Source: Actinomyces israelii DSM 43320
Lineage (GTDB): Bacteria > Actinomycetota > Actinomycetes > Actinomycetales > Actinomycetaceae
DNA length: 64,000 nt
Direction: 5' to 3'
NCBI RefSeq assembly: GCF_000711965.1
Contig: NZ_JONS01000018.1
Span: 11,111 to 75,110, forward strand
Shown here: positions 10,953 to 21,846 of the stretch, one piece after another
Position numbering within the stretch: position 1 is the first letter of the stretch
Layout: each line of letters begins with the position of its first letter
Notes under the pieces: model-generated
Seen by the model: only the letters and a program-made list of their open reading frames with translations
What the model was told of the DNA's origin: nothing
Database searches by the model: none
Translations under genes and position numbers: made by a program

Positions 10953-11981
10953 GTGGACGTCCACGCCCTCGGGTGGCTGGCCCTGGCCGCCATTATCCTG
11001 ACCATGATCGCGGTCGACATCGTCGGCCACGTCAGGACCCCTCACGAGCCCACCGTGAGGGAGGCCGCCTGGTGGTCGGCCGGATACATCGCCGTCGCCG
11101 TCGTCTTCGGCACGATCGTCGCGGCCGTGTGGGGGGCCGACTACGGCGAGGAGTACTTCGCGGGGTACATCACCGAGAAGTCCCTGAGCATCGACAACCT
11201 CTTCGTCTTCGTCATTATGATCTCCAGCTTCCGGGTGCCCCGGAGGTACCAGCAGGAGGTCCTGCTCGCCGGCATCGTCATCGCCCTGGTGCTGCGCCTG
11301 GTCTTCATCCTGGCGGGCGCCGCCCTCATCGAGAACTTCTCCTGGGTGTTCTACCTCTTCGGCGCCTGGCTGCTGTGGACCGCCGTCGCCCAGGCGCGGG
11401 AGGGCATTGAGAAGCCCGAGGAGCCCGACGCCGATGGCTACCGGCCCTCGGGACTCGTCAAGCTGGTCTCCCGGATCGTCCCCATGACCAACGGCTTCGT
11501 GGGGGGAAGGCTCCTCCACCGCCATGCCGGGCGCACCATGATCACGCCCCTGCTCCTGTGCATTATCGCCATCGGCACCGCCGACGTCGTGTTCGCCGTC
11601 GACTCCATCCCGGCGATCTACTCGCTGACCGCCGAGCCCTACCTCGTCTTCGCAGCCAACGCCTTCTCCCTGCTCGGGCTGCGCCAGCTCTACTTCCTCA
11701 TCGACGGCCTGCTGGACCGCCTCGTCTACCTGCACTACGGCCTGGCCGCGATCCTGGGCTTCATCGGCCTCAAGCTCGTCAACCACGCCCTGCACACCAA
11801 CGAGGTGCCCTTCATCAACGGCGGGCAGCCGTGGGATGCCGTCACCGAGCCGTCCATCGGGGTGTCGCTGGGCTATATCGTCGTCGTCGTCATCATTACC
11901 GTCGCCGCCTCCGTCCTGGCCTCCAGACGCGCGCGAGACGCATCGAGGCCGGCCCGGGTCCCCGAGTCCACCGACGCCTGA
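10953..11981 (+). CDS. TerC-family membrane protein, riboswitch-controlled
   Basis: 342 residues with about nine hydrophobic helices. The TerC hallmarks are visible: SLSIDNLFVFVIMISSF (about residues 72-88) with the conserved Asp-Asn in a membrane helix, and TADVVFAVDSIPAIYSLT (about 210-227) with paired Asp residues for metal passage. The family was first tied to tellurium resistance, and several members are now known Mn2+ exporters, often behind yybP-ykoY riboswitches. The Mn2+ riboswitch directly upstream supports Mn2+ export here. The start is GTG at 10953, eight bases after GGAGG. A paralogue follows 31 bp downstream, probably in the same transcript. Confidence 0.9.
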   Translation: MDVHALGWLALAAIILTMIAVDIVGHVRTPHEPTVREAAWWSAGYIAVAVVFGTIVAAVWGADYGEEYFAGYITEKSLSIDNLFVFVIMISSFRVPRRYQQEVLLAGIVIALVLRLVFILAGAALIENFSWVFYLFGAWLLWTAVAQAREGIEKPEEPDADGYRPSGLVKLVSRIVPMTNGFVGGRLLHRHAGRTMITPLLLCIIAIGTADVVFAVDSIPAIYSLTAEPYLVFAANAFSLLGLRQLYFLIDGLLDRLVYLHYGLAAILGFIGLKLVNHALHTNEVPFINGGQPWDAVTEPSIGVSLGYIVVVVIITVAASVLASRRARDASRPARVPESTDA

Positions 11982-12012
11982 GCGCATGGCGATCTGCGAG
12001 GAGCATCAGCGC

Positions 12013-13002
12013 ATGAGCGTCAGCCCCATGGCCTGGCTCGCCCTGGCCGTCATTGTCACCGGCCTGCTGATGGTCGACTTCATCGGTCATGCCCGCAAGC
12101 CCCACCCGCCGTCGATGCGCGAGGCGACCGGATGGACCATCGGCTACATCTGCCTGGCCGTCGTCTACGGGCTGGCCGTGTGGGGCAGCGACGGCAGGAC
12201 CTACGCGGGGCAGTTCTACGCCGGCTGGCTCACCGAGTGGTCACTGAGCGTGGACAACCTCTTCGTCTTCATCCTCATCCTGTCCGCCTTCCGCGTACCG
12301 CGCGACTTCCAGCAGAAGGCGCTGCTGCTGGGCATCGCCACCGCCCTGGTGCTGCGCCTGGTCTTCATCCTGACGGGCGCCGCCCTCATCCGGCACTTCA
12401 GCTGGGTCTTCTACCTCTTCGGCGCCTTCCTCGTCTACACGGCCGTCAAGCAGCTCCTCGACGCCCGCAAGGACGACGACACCGAGGAGGACGCCACCGC
12501 GTACGTGGACAACTCGGTGACCCGCCTCGTGCGGCGCCTGCTGCCCACCACCGACGGCTTCGTCGGGAACAAGCTCATCCACCGCCACGCCGGGCGCACC
12601 ATGATCACGCCCCTGCTCATTGTGGTGATCGCCCTGGGCACCGCCGACCTCATGTTCGCCTTCGACTCCATCCCGGCCATCTTCGGCCTGACCTCCGAGC
12701 CCTTCCTCGTCTTCAGCGCCACCGCCTTCTCCCTGCTCGGCCTGCGCCAGCTCTTCTTCCTCATCGACGGGCTCCTGTCCCACCTGGTGTACCTGCCCTA
12801 CGGGCTGACCGTCATCCTGGGCTTCATCGGCCTCAAGCTCGTCAACCACGCCCTGCACGAGAACACGCTGCCCTTCATCAACGGCGGCGAGCCCGTCACG
12901 GCCCTCCCGGAGCCGTCCACCGAGGTCTCGCTGGGGCTGATCGTCATCACCCTGGCCCTCGTGGCCGTGACCAGTCTCATCCACGCGCGGAGGCGGGCGT
13001 GA
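12013..13002 (+). CDS. TerC-family membrane protein, second tandem copy
   Basis: 329 residues, clearly paralogous to the preceding TerC across its length: SLSVDNLFVFILILSAF and TADLMFAFDSIPAIFGLT are the metal-site helices, and HAGRTMITPLL is identical. It lacks its own riboswitch. I chose ATG 12013 because GAGGAG lies about nine bases upstream and the N-terminus then aligns with the paralogue; an in-frame ATG at 11986 is possible. The duplication suggests a dosage effect, a heteromeric complex, or different metal preference; none can be decided from sequence. The two copies most likely share the Mn2+-controlled transcript. Confidence 0.88.
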   Translation: MSVSPMAWLALAVIVTGLLMVDFIGHARKPHPPSMREATGWTIGYICLAVVYGLAVWGSDGRTYAGQFYAGWLTEWSLSVDNLFVFILILSAFRVPRDFQQKALLLGIATALVLRLVFILTGAALIRHFSWVFYLFGAFLVYTAVKQLLDARKDDDTEEDATAYVDNSVTRLVRRLLPTTDGFVGNKLIHRHAGRTMITPLLIVVIALGTADLMFAFDSIPAIFGLTSEPFLVFSATAFSLLGLRQLFFLIDGLLSHLVYLPYGLTVILGFIGLKLVNHALHENTLPFINGGEPVTALPEPSTEVSLGLIVITLALVAVTSLIHARRRA

Positions 13003-13046
13003 GCGCCCGGCTGGGATCCGGCGGCCGGGCCGGGCATGCTGACCCG

Positions 13047-15548
13047 ATGAGCCAGACGAGCACGTCGCACCCCGTCTCCAAGGACCGCCGGGGCCTGTCG
13101 GCCGCCGAGGTCGCCGAGCGCGTGCGGGAGGGGCGCACCAACGCCTACAGGGTGCGCACATCCCGCTCCGTGACCGCGATCCTGCGCGCCAACGTCTTCA
13201 CCATGTTCAACGCCATCCTGGCCACCGCGCTCGTCGTGGTGCTCGCAGTGGGGCACTGGGCCGACGCCCTGTTCGGCATCGTCCTGATCCTCAACACCGC
13301 CACGGGCACTGTGGCCGAGGTGCGCGCCAAGCGCGCGCTCGACCGCCTCGCCTTCCTGGAGGCCCCGACCGCCTGCGCCGTGCGCGACGGGCGCGAGGTC
13401 GAGCTCGACGTGGCCGACGTCGTCCTGGACGACGTGCTGCGTCTGCGCAGCGGGGAGCAGGTGCCGGCCGATGCCGCCGTCCTGACGGCGGACGGCCTGG
13501 AGGTCGACGAGTCCATCCTCACCGGCGAGTCCGACCCCGTCCGGCCCCGTGCCGGGGACCGGGTGCTGTCCGGGACCACCGTGACCGCCGGCACCGCCCT
13601 GGTGCGGGCGACCGCCGTGGGCGCCGACGCCTACGCCAACCGGCTGGCGCGCGAGGCCCGCCGCTACTCGGTGGTGACCTCCGAGCTCCAGGTGGGCACC
13701 AACCGGGTCCTGCGGTGGATCTCCTGGGTGATCGTGCCCGTGGCGCTGCTGCTGCTCTGGTCGCAGATGCGCGGCACGGCCATCAGCGCCGCCGGCGCGC
13801 CCACGGGCCAGTGGCGAACCGCCCTGGTGGCCGCCGTCGCCGGAGTGGTCGGCATGGTGCCCCAGGGGCTCGTCCTGCTCACCAGCGTCAACTTCGCCAC
13901 CGCCTCCCTGACCCTGGCCCGCCGCCGGGTGCTCGTCCAGGAGCTGCCCGCCGTCGAGGTCCTCGCGCGTGTCGACACCCTCTGTCTGGACAAGACCGGT
14001 ACGCTCACCACCGGCCGGATCGCCTTGACGGACGTGCTGGCCGACGACGGCGCGGGCGGGCTGGCCGACGCCACCGTCGTGCTTCGCGAGCCGCTGCTGG
14101 CCCTGACCGCCGTCGCCGACCCCAACGCCACCGCCAAGGCGGTGCTCGAGGGGCTCGCCCGGCGGAGCGCGGAGACGCCCGCCGACGGGGACACCCCGCC
14201 CGGCGCCGGGCAGGTCACCTCCCGCGTCCAGGGCGCCATCGCCTTCTCCTCGCGGCGCAAGTGGTCAGCGGCCGTGCTGGACGGGCAGACCTGGCTCATG
14301 GGCGCCCCCGAGATCGTCCTGACCGGGGCCGACGGCGGGCCGGAGCTGCTCGCCCACGTCCAGGACCTGAGCACCGGCGGCGTGCGCGTTGTCGCCCTCG
14401 CCAGCGCGCAGCGGCCCTGCACCCGGGGCGACGACGGCGAGGCCCGGCTGCCCGAGACCAGGCGGGCGGCCGGGCTGGTGATGCTCTCCGAGCAGATCCG
14501 CCCCGACGCCGCACAGACCCTGGACTACTTCCGTGCCCAGGGCGTCGACGTCAAGATCATCAGCGGCGACAACCCTACGACCGTGGCCGCGGTCGCCGCC
14601 AAGGCCGGGGTCGCCGCCCCCGACGGCGGCGCGCCGGCGGCCCTCGACGCCCGAGAGCTTCCCGCCGAGGCCGCCGGCCCGGCGGCGCTGGATGAGCTCG
14701 CCGAGGCGGCCGAGGGGGCGCAGGTGCTCGGCCGCGTGGTCCCGGAGCAGAAGCGCGCCCTCGTCCAGGCGCTGCAAAGCCGCGGGCGCACCGTGGCCAT
14801 GACCGGCGACGGCGTCAACGACTCCCTCGCCCTGAAGGACGCCGACCTGGGCATCGCCATGGGCAACGGCGCCCCCGCCACCAAGGCAGTCGCCCGCATG
14901 GTCCTGCTGTCCGGCGAGTTCTCCGCGCTTCCCGGCGTCGTCGCCGAGGGCCGCCGGGTCATGGCCAACACCGAGCGGATCGCCTCGCTGTTCCTGGCCA
15001 AGACGGTCTACGCCTCGCTCATCGCCGTCGTCGTGGCCATCACGGCGATCGGCTACCCGTTCCTGCCCCGCCAGCTGACCATCGTGTCCTCCCTGACCAT
15101 CGGCCTGCCCGCCTTCGTGCTGGCCCTGGCCCCCAACAGCCGGCGCTACCGGTCCGGCTTCCTGCGCCGGGTGCTCACCCTGGCCGTCCCGGCCGGCGTC
15201 ATCGCCGGGGCCGCGACCCTTGCGGCGCGCCAGTGGCTCGCCGTCGAGCGGGCCGGGCAGGACCAGGTCACCACCGGCGCCACACTGGTCCTGGTCGTCT
15301 CGGGCCTGTCGCTTCTCACCCTGACCGCCAGGCCCCTGCTGGGCTGGCGGCTCGGCCTGGTCGTCCTCATGGCGGGAGCGGCGGTGCTGGGGGTGCTCGT
15401 GCCGGCGGTGAGGGAGTTCTTCGTCCTGGCGTGGCCGACCCCGGCCACCTGGCTGGTCATCGCGGTGGTCGGAGGGGCTGCGGTGGTCGGGATCGAGACG
15501 GTCCACCTCGTGCGCCGCCGCCTGGCGGGCTCCCGGGCTCGCGACTGA
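13047..15548 (+). CDS. Cation-translocating P-type ATPase, CtpE-like
   Basis: 833 residues. The actuator-domain motif is ILTGESDPV, the phosphorylation site DKTGTLTTG (about residue 315), the nucleotide-domain hinge MTGDGVNDSLALKDADLG (about 585-602), and there are six or more C-terminal helices. The N-terminus (LSAAEVAERVREGRTNAY, then ANVFTMFNAIL) matches the actinobacterial CtpE group, linked in mycobacteria to calcium uptake. There is no N-terminal metal-binding CxxC domain, so a Cu or Zn/Cd P1B pump is unlikely. The ATG at 13047 is 45 bp after the second terC, so co-transcription with the Mn2+-controlled pair is plausible. The ion itself is inference. Confidence 0.88.
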   Translation: MSQTSTSHPVSKDRRGLSAAEVAERVREGRTNAYRVRTSRSVTAILRANVFTMFNAILATALVVVLAVGHWADALFGIVLILNTATGTVAEVRAKRALDRLAFLEAPTACAVRDGREVELDVADVVLDDVLRLRSGEQVPADAAVLTADGLEVDESILTGESDPVRPRAGDRVLSGTTVTAGTALVRATAVGADAYANRLAREARRYSVVTSELQVGTNRVLRWISWVIVPVALLLLWSQMRGTAISAAGAPTGQWRTALVAAVAGVVGMVPQGLVLLTSVNFATASLTLARRRVLVQELPAVEVLARVDTLCLDKTGTLTTGRIALTDVLADDGAGGLADATVVLREPLLALTAVADPNATAKAVLEGLARRSAETPADGDTPPGAGQVTSRVQGAIAFSSRRKWSAAVLDGQTWLMGAPEIVLTGADGGPELLAHVQDLSTGGVRVVALASAQRPCTRGDDGEARLPETRRAAGLVMLSEQIRPDAAQTLDYFRAQGVDVKIISGDNPTTVAAVAAKAGVAAPDGGAPAALDARELPAEAAGPAALDELAEAAEGAQVLGRVVPEQKRALVQALQSRGRTVAMTGDGVNDSLALKDADLGIAMGNGAPATKAVARMVLLSGEFSALPGVVAEGRRVMANTERIASLFLAKTVYASLIAVVVAITAIGYPFLPRQLTIVSSLTIGLPAFVLALAPNSRRYRSGFLRRVLTLAVPAGVIAGAATLAARQWLAVERAGQDQVTTGATLVLVVSGLSLLTLTARPLLGWRLGLVVLMAGAAVLGVLVPAVREFFVLAWPTPATWLVIAVVGGAAVVGIETVHLVRRRLAGSRARD

Positions 15549-15597
15549 CGGCGCTGTGTCCGGCGCGCTCTTGAGCGCGAGCAGCCCTGGCGCCCGC

Positions 15598-15882
15598 TCA
15601 GGCCAGGAGGCCGATGACGGGGTTCCACTCGCGGGGGACCCGCTCGGCGATGAAGCCGGCCCTGTTGAACGGGTCGTCGTCGAGCAGCTCCAGCGCCCCC
15701 GCCCCGTCCTCGGCGCGCACCACGATGAGCGCGTCGTGCGTGCCCACGTAGGGGCCCGCGGCGAGCAGCAGGCCCCTGTCGGCCAGGGAGCCGTTGAAGG
15801 CGCGGTGGGAGGGGCGGACCTCGGCCATCTCCTCGTCGCGGTCGGTGACGTAGCGGTACTCGACGGCGTAGATCTTGCTCAT
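15598..15882 (-). CDS. YciI family protein
   Basis: 94 residues of ferredoxin-like alpha/beta fold. The family pattern is present: RPSHRAFNGSLADRGLLLAAGP with the conserved His, and LLDDDPFNRAGF with the DPF turn. YciI proteins are small, mostly uncharacterised, and some have putative dehydrogenase or hydrolase activity. It is transcribed toward the P-type ATPase and lies divergently from uvrA, with 170 bp between their starts. No signal peptide or membrane segment. The cellular role is unknown. Confidence 0.85.
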   Translation of the reverse strand: MSKIYAVEYRYVTDRDEEMAEVRPSHRAFNGSLADRGLLLAAGPYVGTHDALIVVRAEDGAGALELLDDDPFNRAGFIAERVPREWNPVIGLLA

Positions 15883-16007
15883 GGCCCCAGCCTACGCACA
15901 GCGCGGGCCGAGGGCGGGCGGACCGCCGGCTGGAGCGTTCCGGCAGGGCCGCCGGGCGGGCCCGCGAGGAGGGCCCGGGACGACCCGCATGAGACCGATG
16001 AGACGTG

Positions 16008-16023
16008 TCGAACGCGTGTACGA
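16008..16023 (+). promoter_or_regulatory. LexA (SOS) box of uvrA
   Basis: TCGAACGCGTGTACGA fits the actinobacterial/Gram-positive SOS consensus (TCGAAC-N4-GTTCGA) with one deviation. It overlaps the expected -35 region of a promoter whose -10 is TAGACT at 16039-16044, nine bases before the uvrA GTG. LexA binding here would block transcription until DNA damage. Confidence 0.8.
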
Positions 16024-16052
16024 AGCCTCTCGGCCCCCTAGACTCGATTCCC

Positions 16053-18899
<2,847 letters not shown>

Positions 18900-18934
18900 G
18901 GGCCGGGGCGCCAGCTCTCGTGGGCCCGGCGTCC

Positions 18935-20248
18935 TCAGCCGCCGTCGGCGCTGTCGATGGCGCGCCGCAGTACGGCGAGCCGCTCCCGCAAGCGCTCCAG
19001 CGACCCGGTCCCCAGCCCCAGGACGATGCCCGAGGCCCGCGGACGCCGGGCCGACCAGTAGCCGGCCATGCCCTCGACCGCGAGGCCCCGCCTGCGGCAC
19101 CGGGCGACGACGCGGTCCTCGTCGGCGCCGGCGGGCAGCGGGATAATGGCATGCAGCCCGCCCTCCATGGGGACGCCCTCGGGGAAGAGGTCGACGAAGG
19201 CAGCCCGCCTGGCCCGGTACTCCCTGCGCATGCGCGCGGTGTGGCGCCGCAGCCCGCCTGCCTCCATGTAGCGGGCCACAGCGTCCTGCACCAGCCCGGA
19301 GACCGGAAGGCACAGGTCGGCCACCCGCTCGCGCAGACTCGGCGGCACAATGAGGTAGCCCAGGGCCAGCGCCGGGGTGAGGGTCTTGGAGAAGGAGCCG
19401 AGCATGGCGACCCGCCCCTCGGAGTCCAGGGCGAGCAGAGGCGGGTGGGTCGAGCGCAGCTCGGAGTCGTAGTCGTCCTCGACGACGAGGGCGCCGGTGC
19501 GGGAGGCCGCCTCCAGCAGGGCGAAACGGCGCGAGGCGGGCATCTGGGTCCCGGTGGGGAACTGGTGGTTGGGCGTGACCAGGAGAATATCGGCCGGGGC
19601 GCCTGTGGGACGGGCGCTCATGCCCGCGGCGTCGGTGCCCACCGGCTGAAGCCTCCACCCCATGGCGCGGGGCACCTGCCGCAGGGAGTGGTACCCGGGA
19701 TCCTCTACGGCGAGGCGGCCGGGGCGGCCGTGGGCGGCCAGGACCAGCCGCAGGCCGTCGCGTGCGCCGGAGGTGACGACGACGTCGCGCGGATCGACGC
19801 GTATGGACCGGGTCAGGCGCACGTGCTCGGCGATGAGGGCGCGCAGGCGTTCCGAGCCCAGGGGCGGGTACGCGGTAGGGCGGGCGGCCGCCGCCCGCCA
19901 GGCGCTGCGCCACAGGGCCGTCGTCAGCGGGCCCGTGGCCGGGGCCCCCGGCCGCAGGTCGCCTCGGAGAGGGGTGCTGCGCACACCGGGGCCCGGGTCC
20001 GCGGTCGGCGCGGCGGGCACCCGCAGCGAGGGGTCCACCCGGGTGCCGCCGGGGCCCGCCACGAGGAAGCCCTCGCCCGCCAGCTGCTCGTAGGCGCTGA
20101 CGACGCTGCCCCGCGAGATCCCCAGCTGGCGCGCCAGGACGCGCGTGGAGGGCAGCGGGTCCCCCGGCGCAAGACGGGAGTCGGTGATGCGGCCGCGGAT
20201 GTCCTCGACGATCTGGACGGGGACGGGGCGGCCGCGTTCGATCTGCAC
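18935..20248 (-). CDS. pdxR: PdxR, MocR-type PLP-dependent regulator
   Basis: 437 residues: an N-terminal GntR-type winged helix (about 1-75; PLPSTRVLARQLGISRGSVV) joined to an aminotransferase-fold effector domain that binds pyridoxal phosphate, with the Schiff-base lysine in GSFSKTLTPALALGYL. The divergent pdxS-pdxT pair identifies it as the vitamin B6 synthesis activator PdxR, known from Corynebacterium and Listeria. I chose the minus-strand GTG at 20248 because GGGAGG precedes it and the frame upstream is arginine-rich nonsense. Candidate operators lie between 20292 and 20342. Low PLP probably favours activation of pdxST, by analogy with characterised PdxR. Confidence 0.9.
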   Translation of the reverse strand: MQIERGRPVPVQIVEDIRGRITDSRLAPGDPLPSTRVLARQLGISRGSVVSAYEQLAGEGFLVAGPGGTRVDPSLRVPAAPTADPGPGVRSTPLRGDLRPGAPATGPLTTALWRSAWRAAAARPTAYPPLGSERLRALIAEHVRLTRSIRVDPRDVVVTSGARDGLRLVLAAHGRPGRLAVEDPGYHSLRQVPRAMGWRLQPVGTDAAGMSARPTGAPADILLVTPNHQFPTGTQMPASRRFALLEAASRTGALVVEDDYDSELRSTHPPLLALDSEGRVAMLGSFSKTLTPALALGYLIVPPSLRERVADLCLPVSGLVQDAVARYMEAGGLRRHTARMRREYRARRAAFVDLFPEGVPMEGGLHAIIPLPAGADEDRVVARCRRRGLAVEGMAGYWSARRPRASGIVLGLGTGSLERLRERLAVLRRAIDSADGG

Positions 20249-20291
20249 GGCTGTTGCCTCCCTCGGGCGGGCCGTGCGAGCGCCTGCCCGC

Positions 20292-20342
20292 GAGGTGGTC
20301 CAAAGGAACGGCCCGGAACTGGACTTCAGGGTAGTCCACCTC
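20292..20342. promoter_or_regulatory. Candidate PdxR operator between pdxR and pdxS
   Basis: Three related boxes are seen: GAGGTGGTCCA (20292-20302, plus), GGAACTGGACT (20315-20325, plus) and GAGGTGGACTA (minus strand, 20332-20342). They resemble the AAAGTGG-W-CTA box I recall for corynebacterial PdxR. TGGACT and AGTCCA (20320-20325 and 20333-20338) also form a perfect inverted repeat. Confidence 0.55.
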
Positions 20343-20361
20343 TCGGGGCAGCATCGCGGCC

Positions 20362-21282
20362 ATGAACGACAACGCCAAGAGCACCGGCCCCGCACCGACC
20401 CCGTCAACCGGAACCCCGCTCGTCAAGCGCGGGTTGGCGGACATGCTCAAGGGCGGCGTCATTATGGACGTCGTCACGCCCGAGCAGGCCCGCATCGCCG
20501 AGGACGCCGGGGCCGTCGCGGTCATGGCCCTCGAGCGCGTGCCGGCCGACATCCGCGCGCAGGGCGGCGTGGCCCGCATGAGCGACCCCGACCTCATTGC
20601 CGGCATTATCGAGGCGGTCTCCATCCCCGTCATGGCCAAGGCCCGCATCGGGCACTTCGTCGAGGCCCAGGTCCTCCAGGAGCTCAAGGTCGACTTCATT
20701 GACGAGTCCGAGGTCCTCTCGCCGGCCGACTACGTCCACCACATCGACAAGCACCGCTTCACCGTCCCCTTCGTGTGCGGGGCCACCAACCTCGGCGAGG
20801 CCCTGCGACGCGTGAGCGAGGGCGCGGCCATGATCCGCTCCAAGGGAGAGGCCGGCACCGGCGACGTCTCCGAGGCCACCCGCCACATCCGCACCATCAC
20901 CAAGGAGATCGCGGCGCTGCGGGGGCTGGGCGCGGACGAGCTCTACGTCGCCGCCAAGGAGCTCGGCGCTCCCTACGAGCTGGTGCGCGAGGTCGCCGAA
21001 GCCGGAGGGCTGCCCGTCGTGCTGTTCACGGCCGGCGGCGTGGCCACGCCCGCCGACGCCGCCATGATGATGCAGCTCGGCGCCGACGGCGTCTTCGTGG
21101 GCTCGGGGATCTTCAAGTCCGGGGATCCGGCCCGCCGGGCGGCCGCGATCGTGCGCGCGACCGCCTGGCACGACGACCCCGCCGCCGTCCTGGAGGCCTC
21201 ACGCGGCCTGGGCGAGGCCATGGTCGGCATCAATGTGGCGGACCTGCCCGCGCCCCACCGCCTGGCGGAGCGCGGCTGGTGA
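20362..21282 (+). CDS. pdxS: Pyridoxal 5'-phosphate synthase, synthase subunit
   Basis: 306 residues. PdxS (Pdx1) condenses ribose 5-phosphate, glyceraldehyde 3-phosphate and ammonia into PLP; ammonia comes from PdxT. The TIM-barrel motifs are clear: [20 protein letters not shown] with the active Asp, [14 protein letters not shown] with the substrate-imine Lys, and [13 protein letters not shown] with the second Lys. A short Pro/Thr-rich N-terminal extension (about 20 residues) precedes the domain. The last four bases contain the pdxT start. Divergent pdxR probably controls it. Confidence 0.97.
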   Translation: MNDNAKSTGPAPTPSTGTPLVKRGLADMLKGGVIMDVVTPEQARIAEDAGAVAVMALERVPADIRAQGGVARMSDPDLIAGIIEAVSIPVMAKARIGHFVEAQVLQELKVDFIDESEVLSPADYVHHIDKHRFTVPFVCGATNLGEALRRVSEGAAMIRSKGEAGTGDVSEATRHIRTITKEIAALRGLGADELYVAAKELGAPYELVREVAEAGGLPVVLFTAGGVATPADAAMMMQLGADGVFVGSGIFKSGDPARRAAAIVRATAWHDDPAAVLEASRGLGEAMVGINVADLPAPHRLAERGW

Positions 21283-21821
21283 GGGTCGGGATCCTCGCGC
21301 TCCAGGGAGACGTTGTCGAGCACGCCCGCCTCGTGGAGGCCCTGGGCCACGACATCGTGCCCGTGCGGCGCCCCGAGAGCCTGCGCGGCCTGGACGCCCT
21401 CATCCTGCCCGGCGGGGAGTCGACCACCCTGCTGCGGCTGGTGGACCTGATCGGGCTGCGCGAACCCCTGACCGAGGCGGCCTCGCGCCTGCCGACCCTG
21501 GGCACCTGCGCGGGACTCATCGTCCTGGCGGCCCTGGGAGTGCTCGACGTCGACGTCGAGCGCAACGCCTTCGGACCCCAGGTCGACTCCGCCAGCGCCG
21601 ACCTGGAGTGGAAGGGTGCCCCGCTGACGGCGGCCTTCATCCGCGCCCCGGCCGTCACGCGCGTGGGTGCGGGGGTGAGCGTGTGCTCGACCTACGCCGA
21701 CCCCGCCCGCCCGAGCCGCCCCCCGCGCGTCGTCGGGGTGGAGGCCGGCTCCGTCATGGCCGTCTCCTACCACCCCGAGCTGACGGGGGACGCGACCCTG
21801 CACCGGCTCCTGCTCGCCTGA
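21279..21821 (+). CDS. pdxT: Pyridoxal 5'-phosphate synthase, glutaminase subunit
   Basis: 180 residues, a class I glutamine amidotransferase that feeds ammonia to PdxS in the 12+12 PLP synthase complex. Visible are [13 protein letters not shown] at the start, [11 protein letters not shown], the nucleophile in [10 protein letters not shown] and the catalytic His-Glu in VSYHPEL. The GTG start overlaps the pdxS stop as GTGA, giving equimolar coupled translation. The gene is slightly shorter than many family members but all catalytic residues are present. It converges with the large membrane-protein gene 25 bp away. Confidence 0.95.
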   Translation: MRVGILALQGDVVEHARLVEALGHDIVPVRRPESLRGLDALILPGGESTTLLRLVDLIGLREPLTEAASRLPTLGTCAGLIVLAALGVLDVDVERNAFGPQVDSASADLEWKGAPLTAAFIRAPAVTRVGAGVSVCSTYADPARPSRPPRVVGVEAGSVMAVSYHPELTGDATLHRLLLA

Positions 21822-21846
21822 GCGCGTCCGGGCGGGGCGCCGGCCC

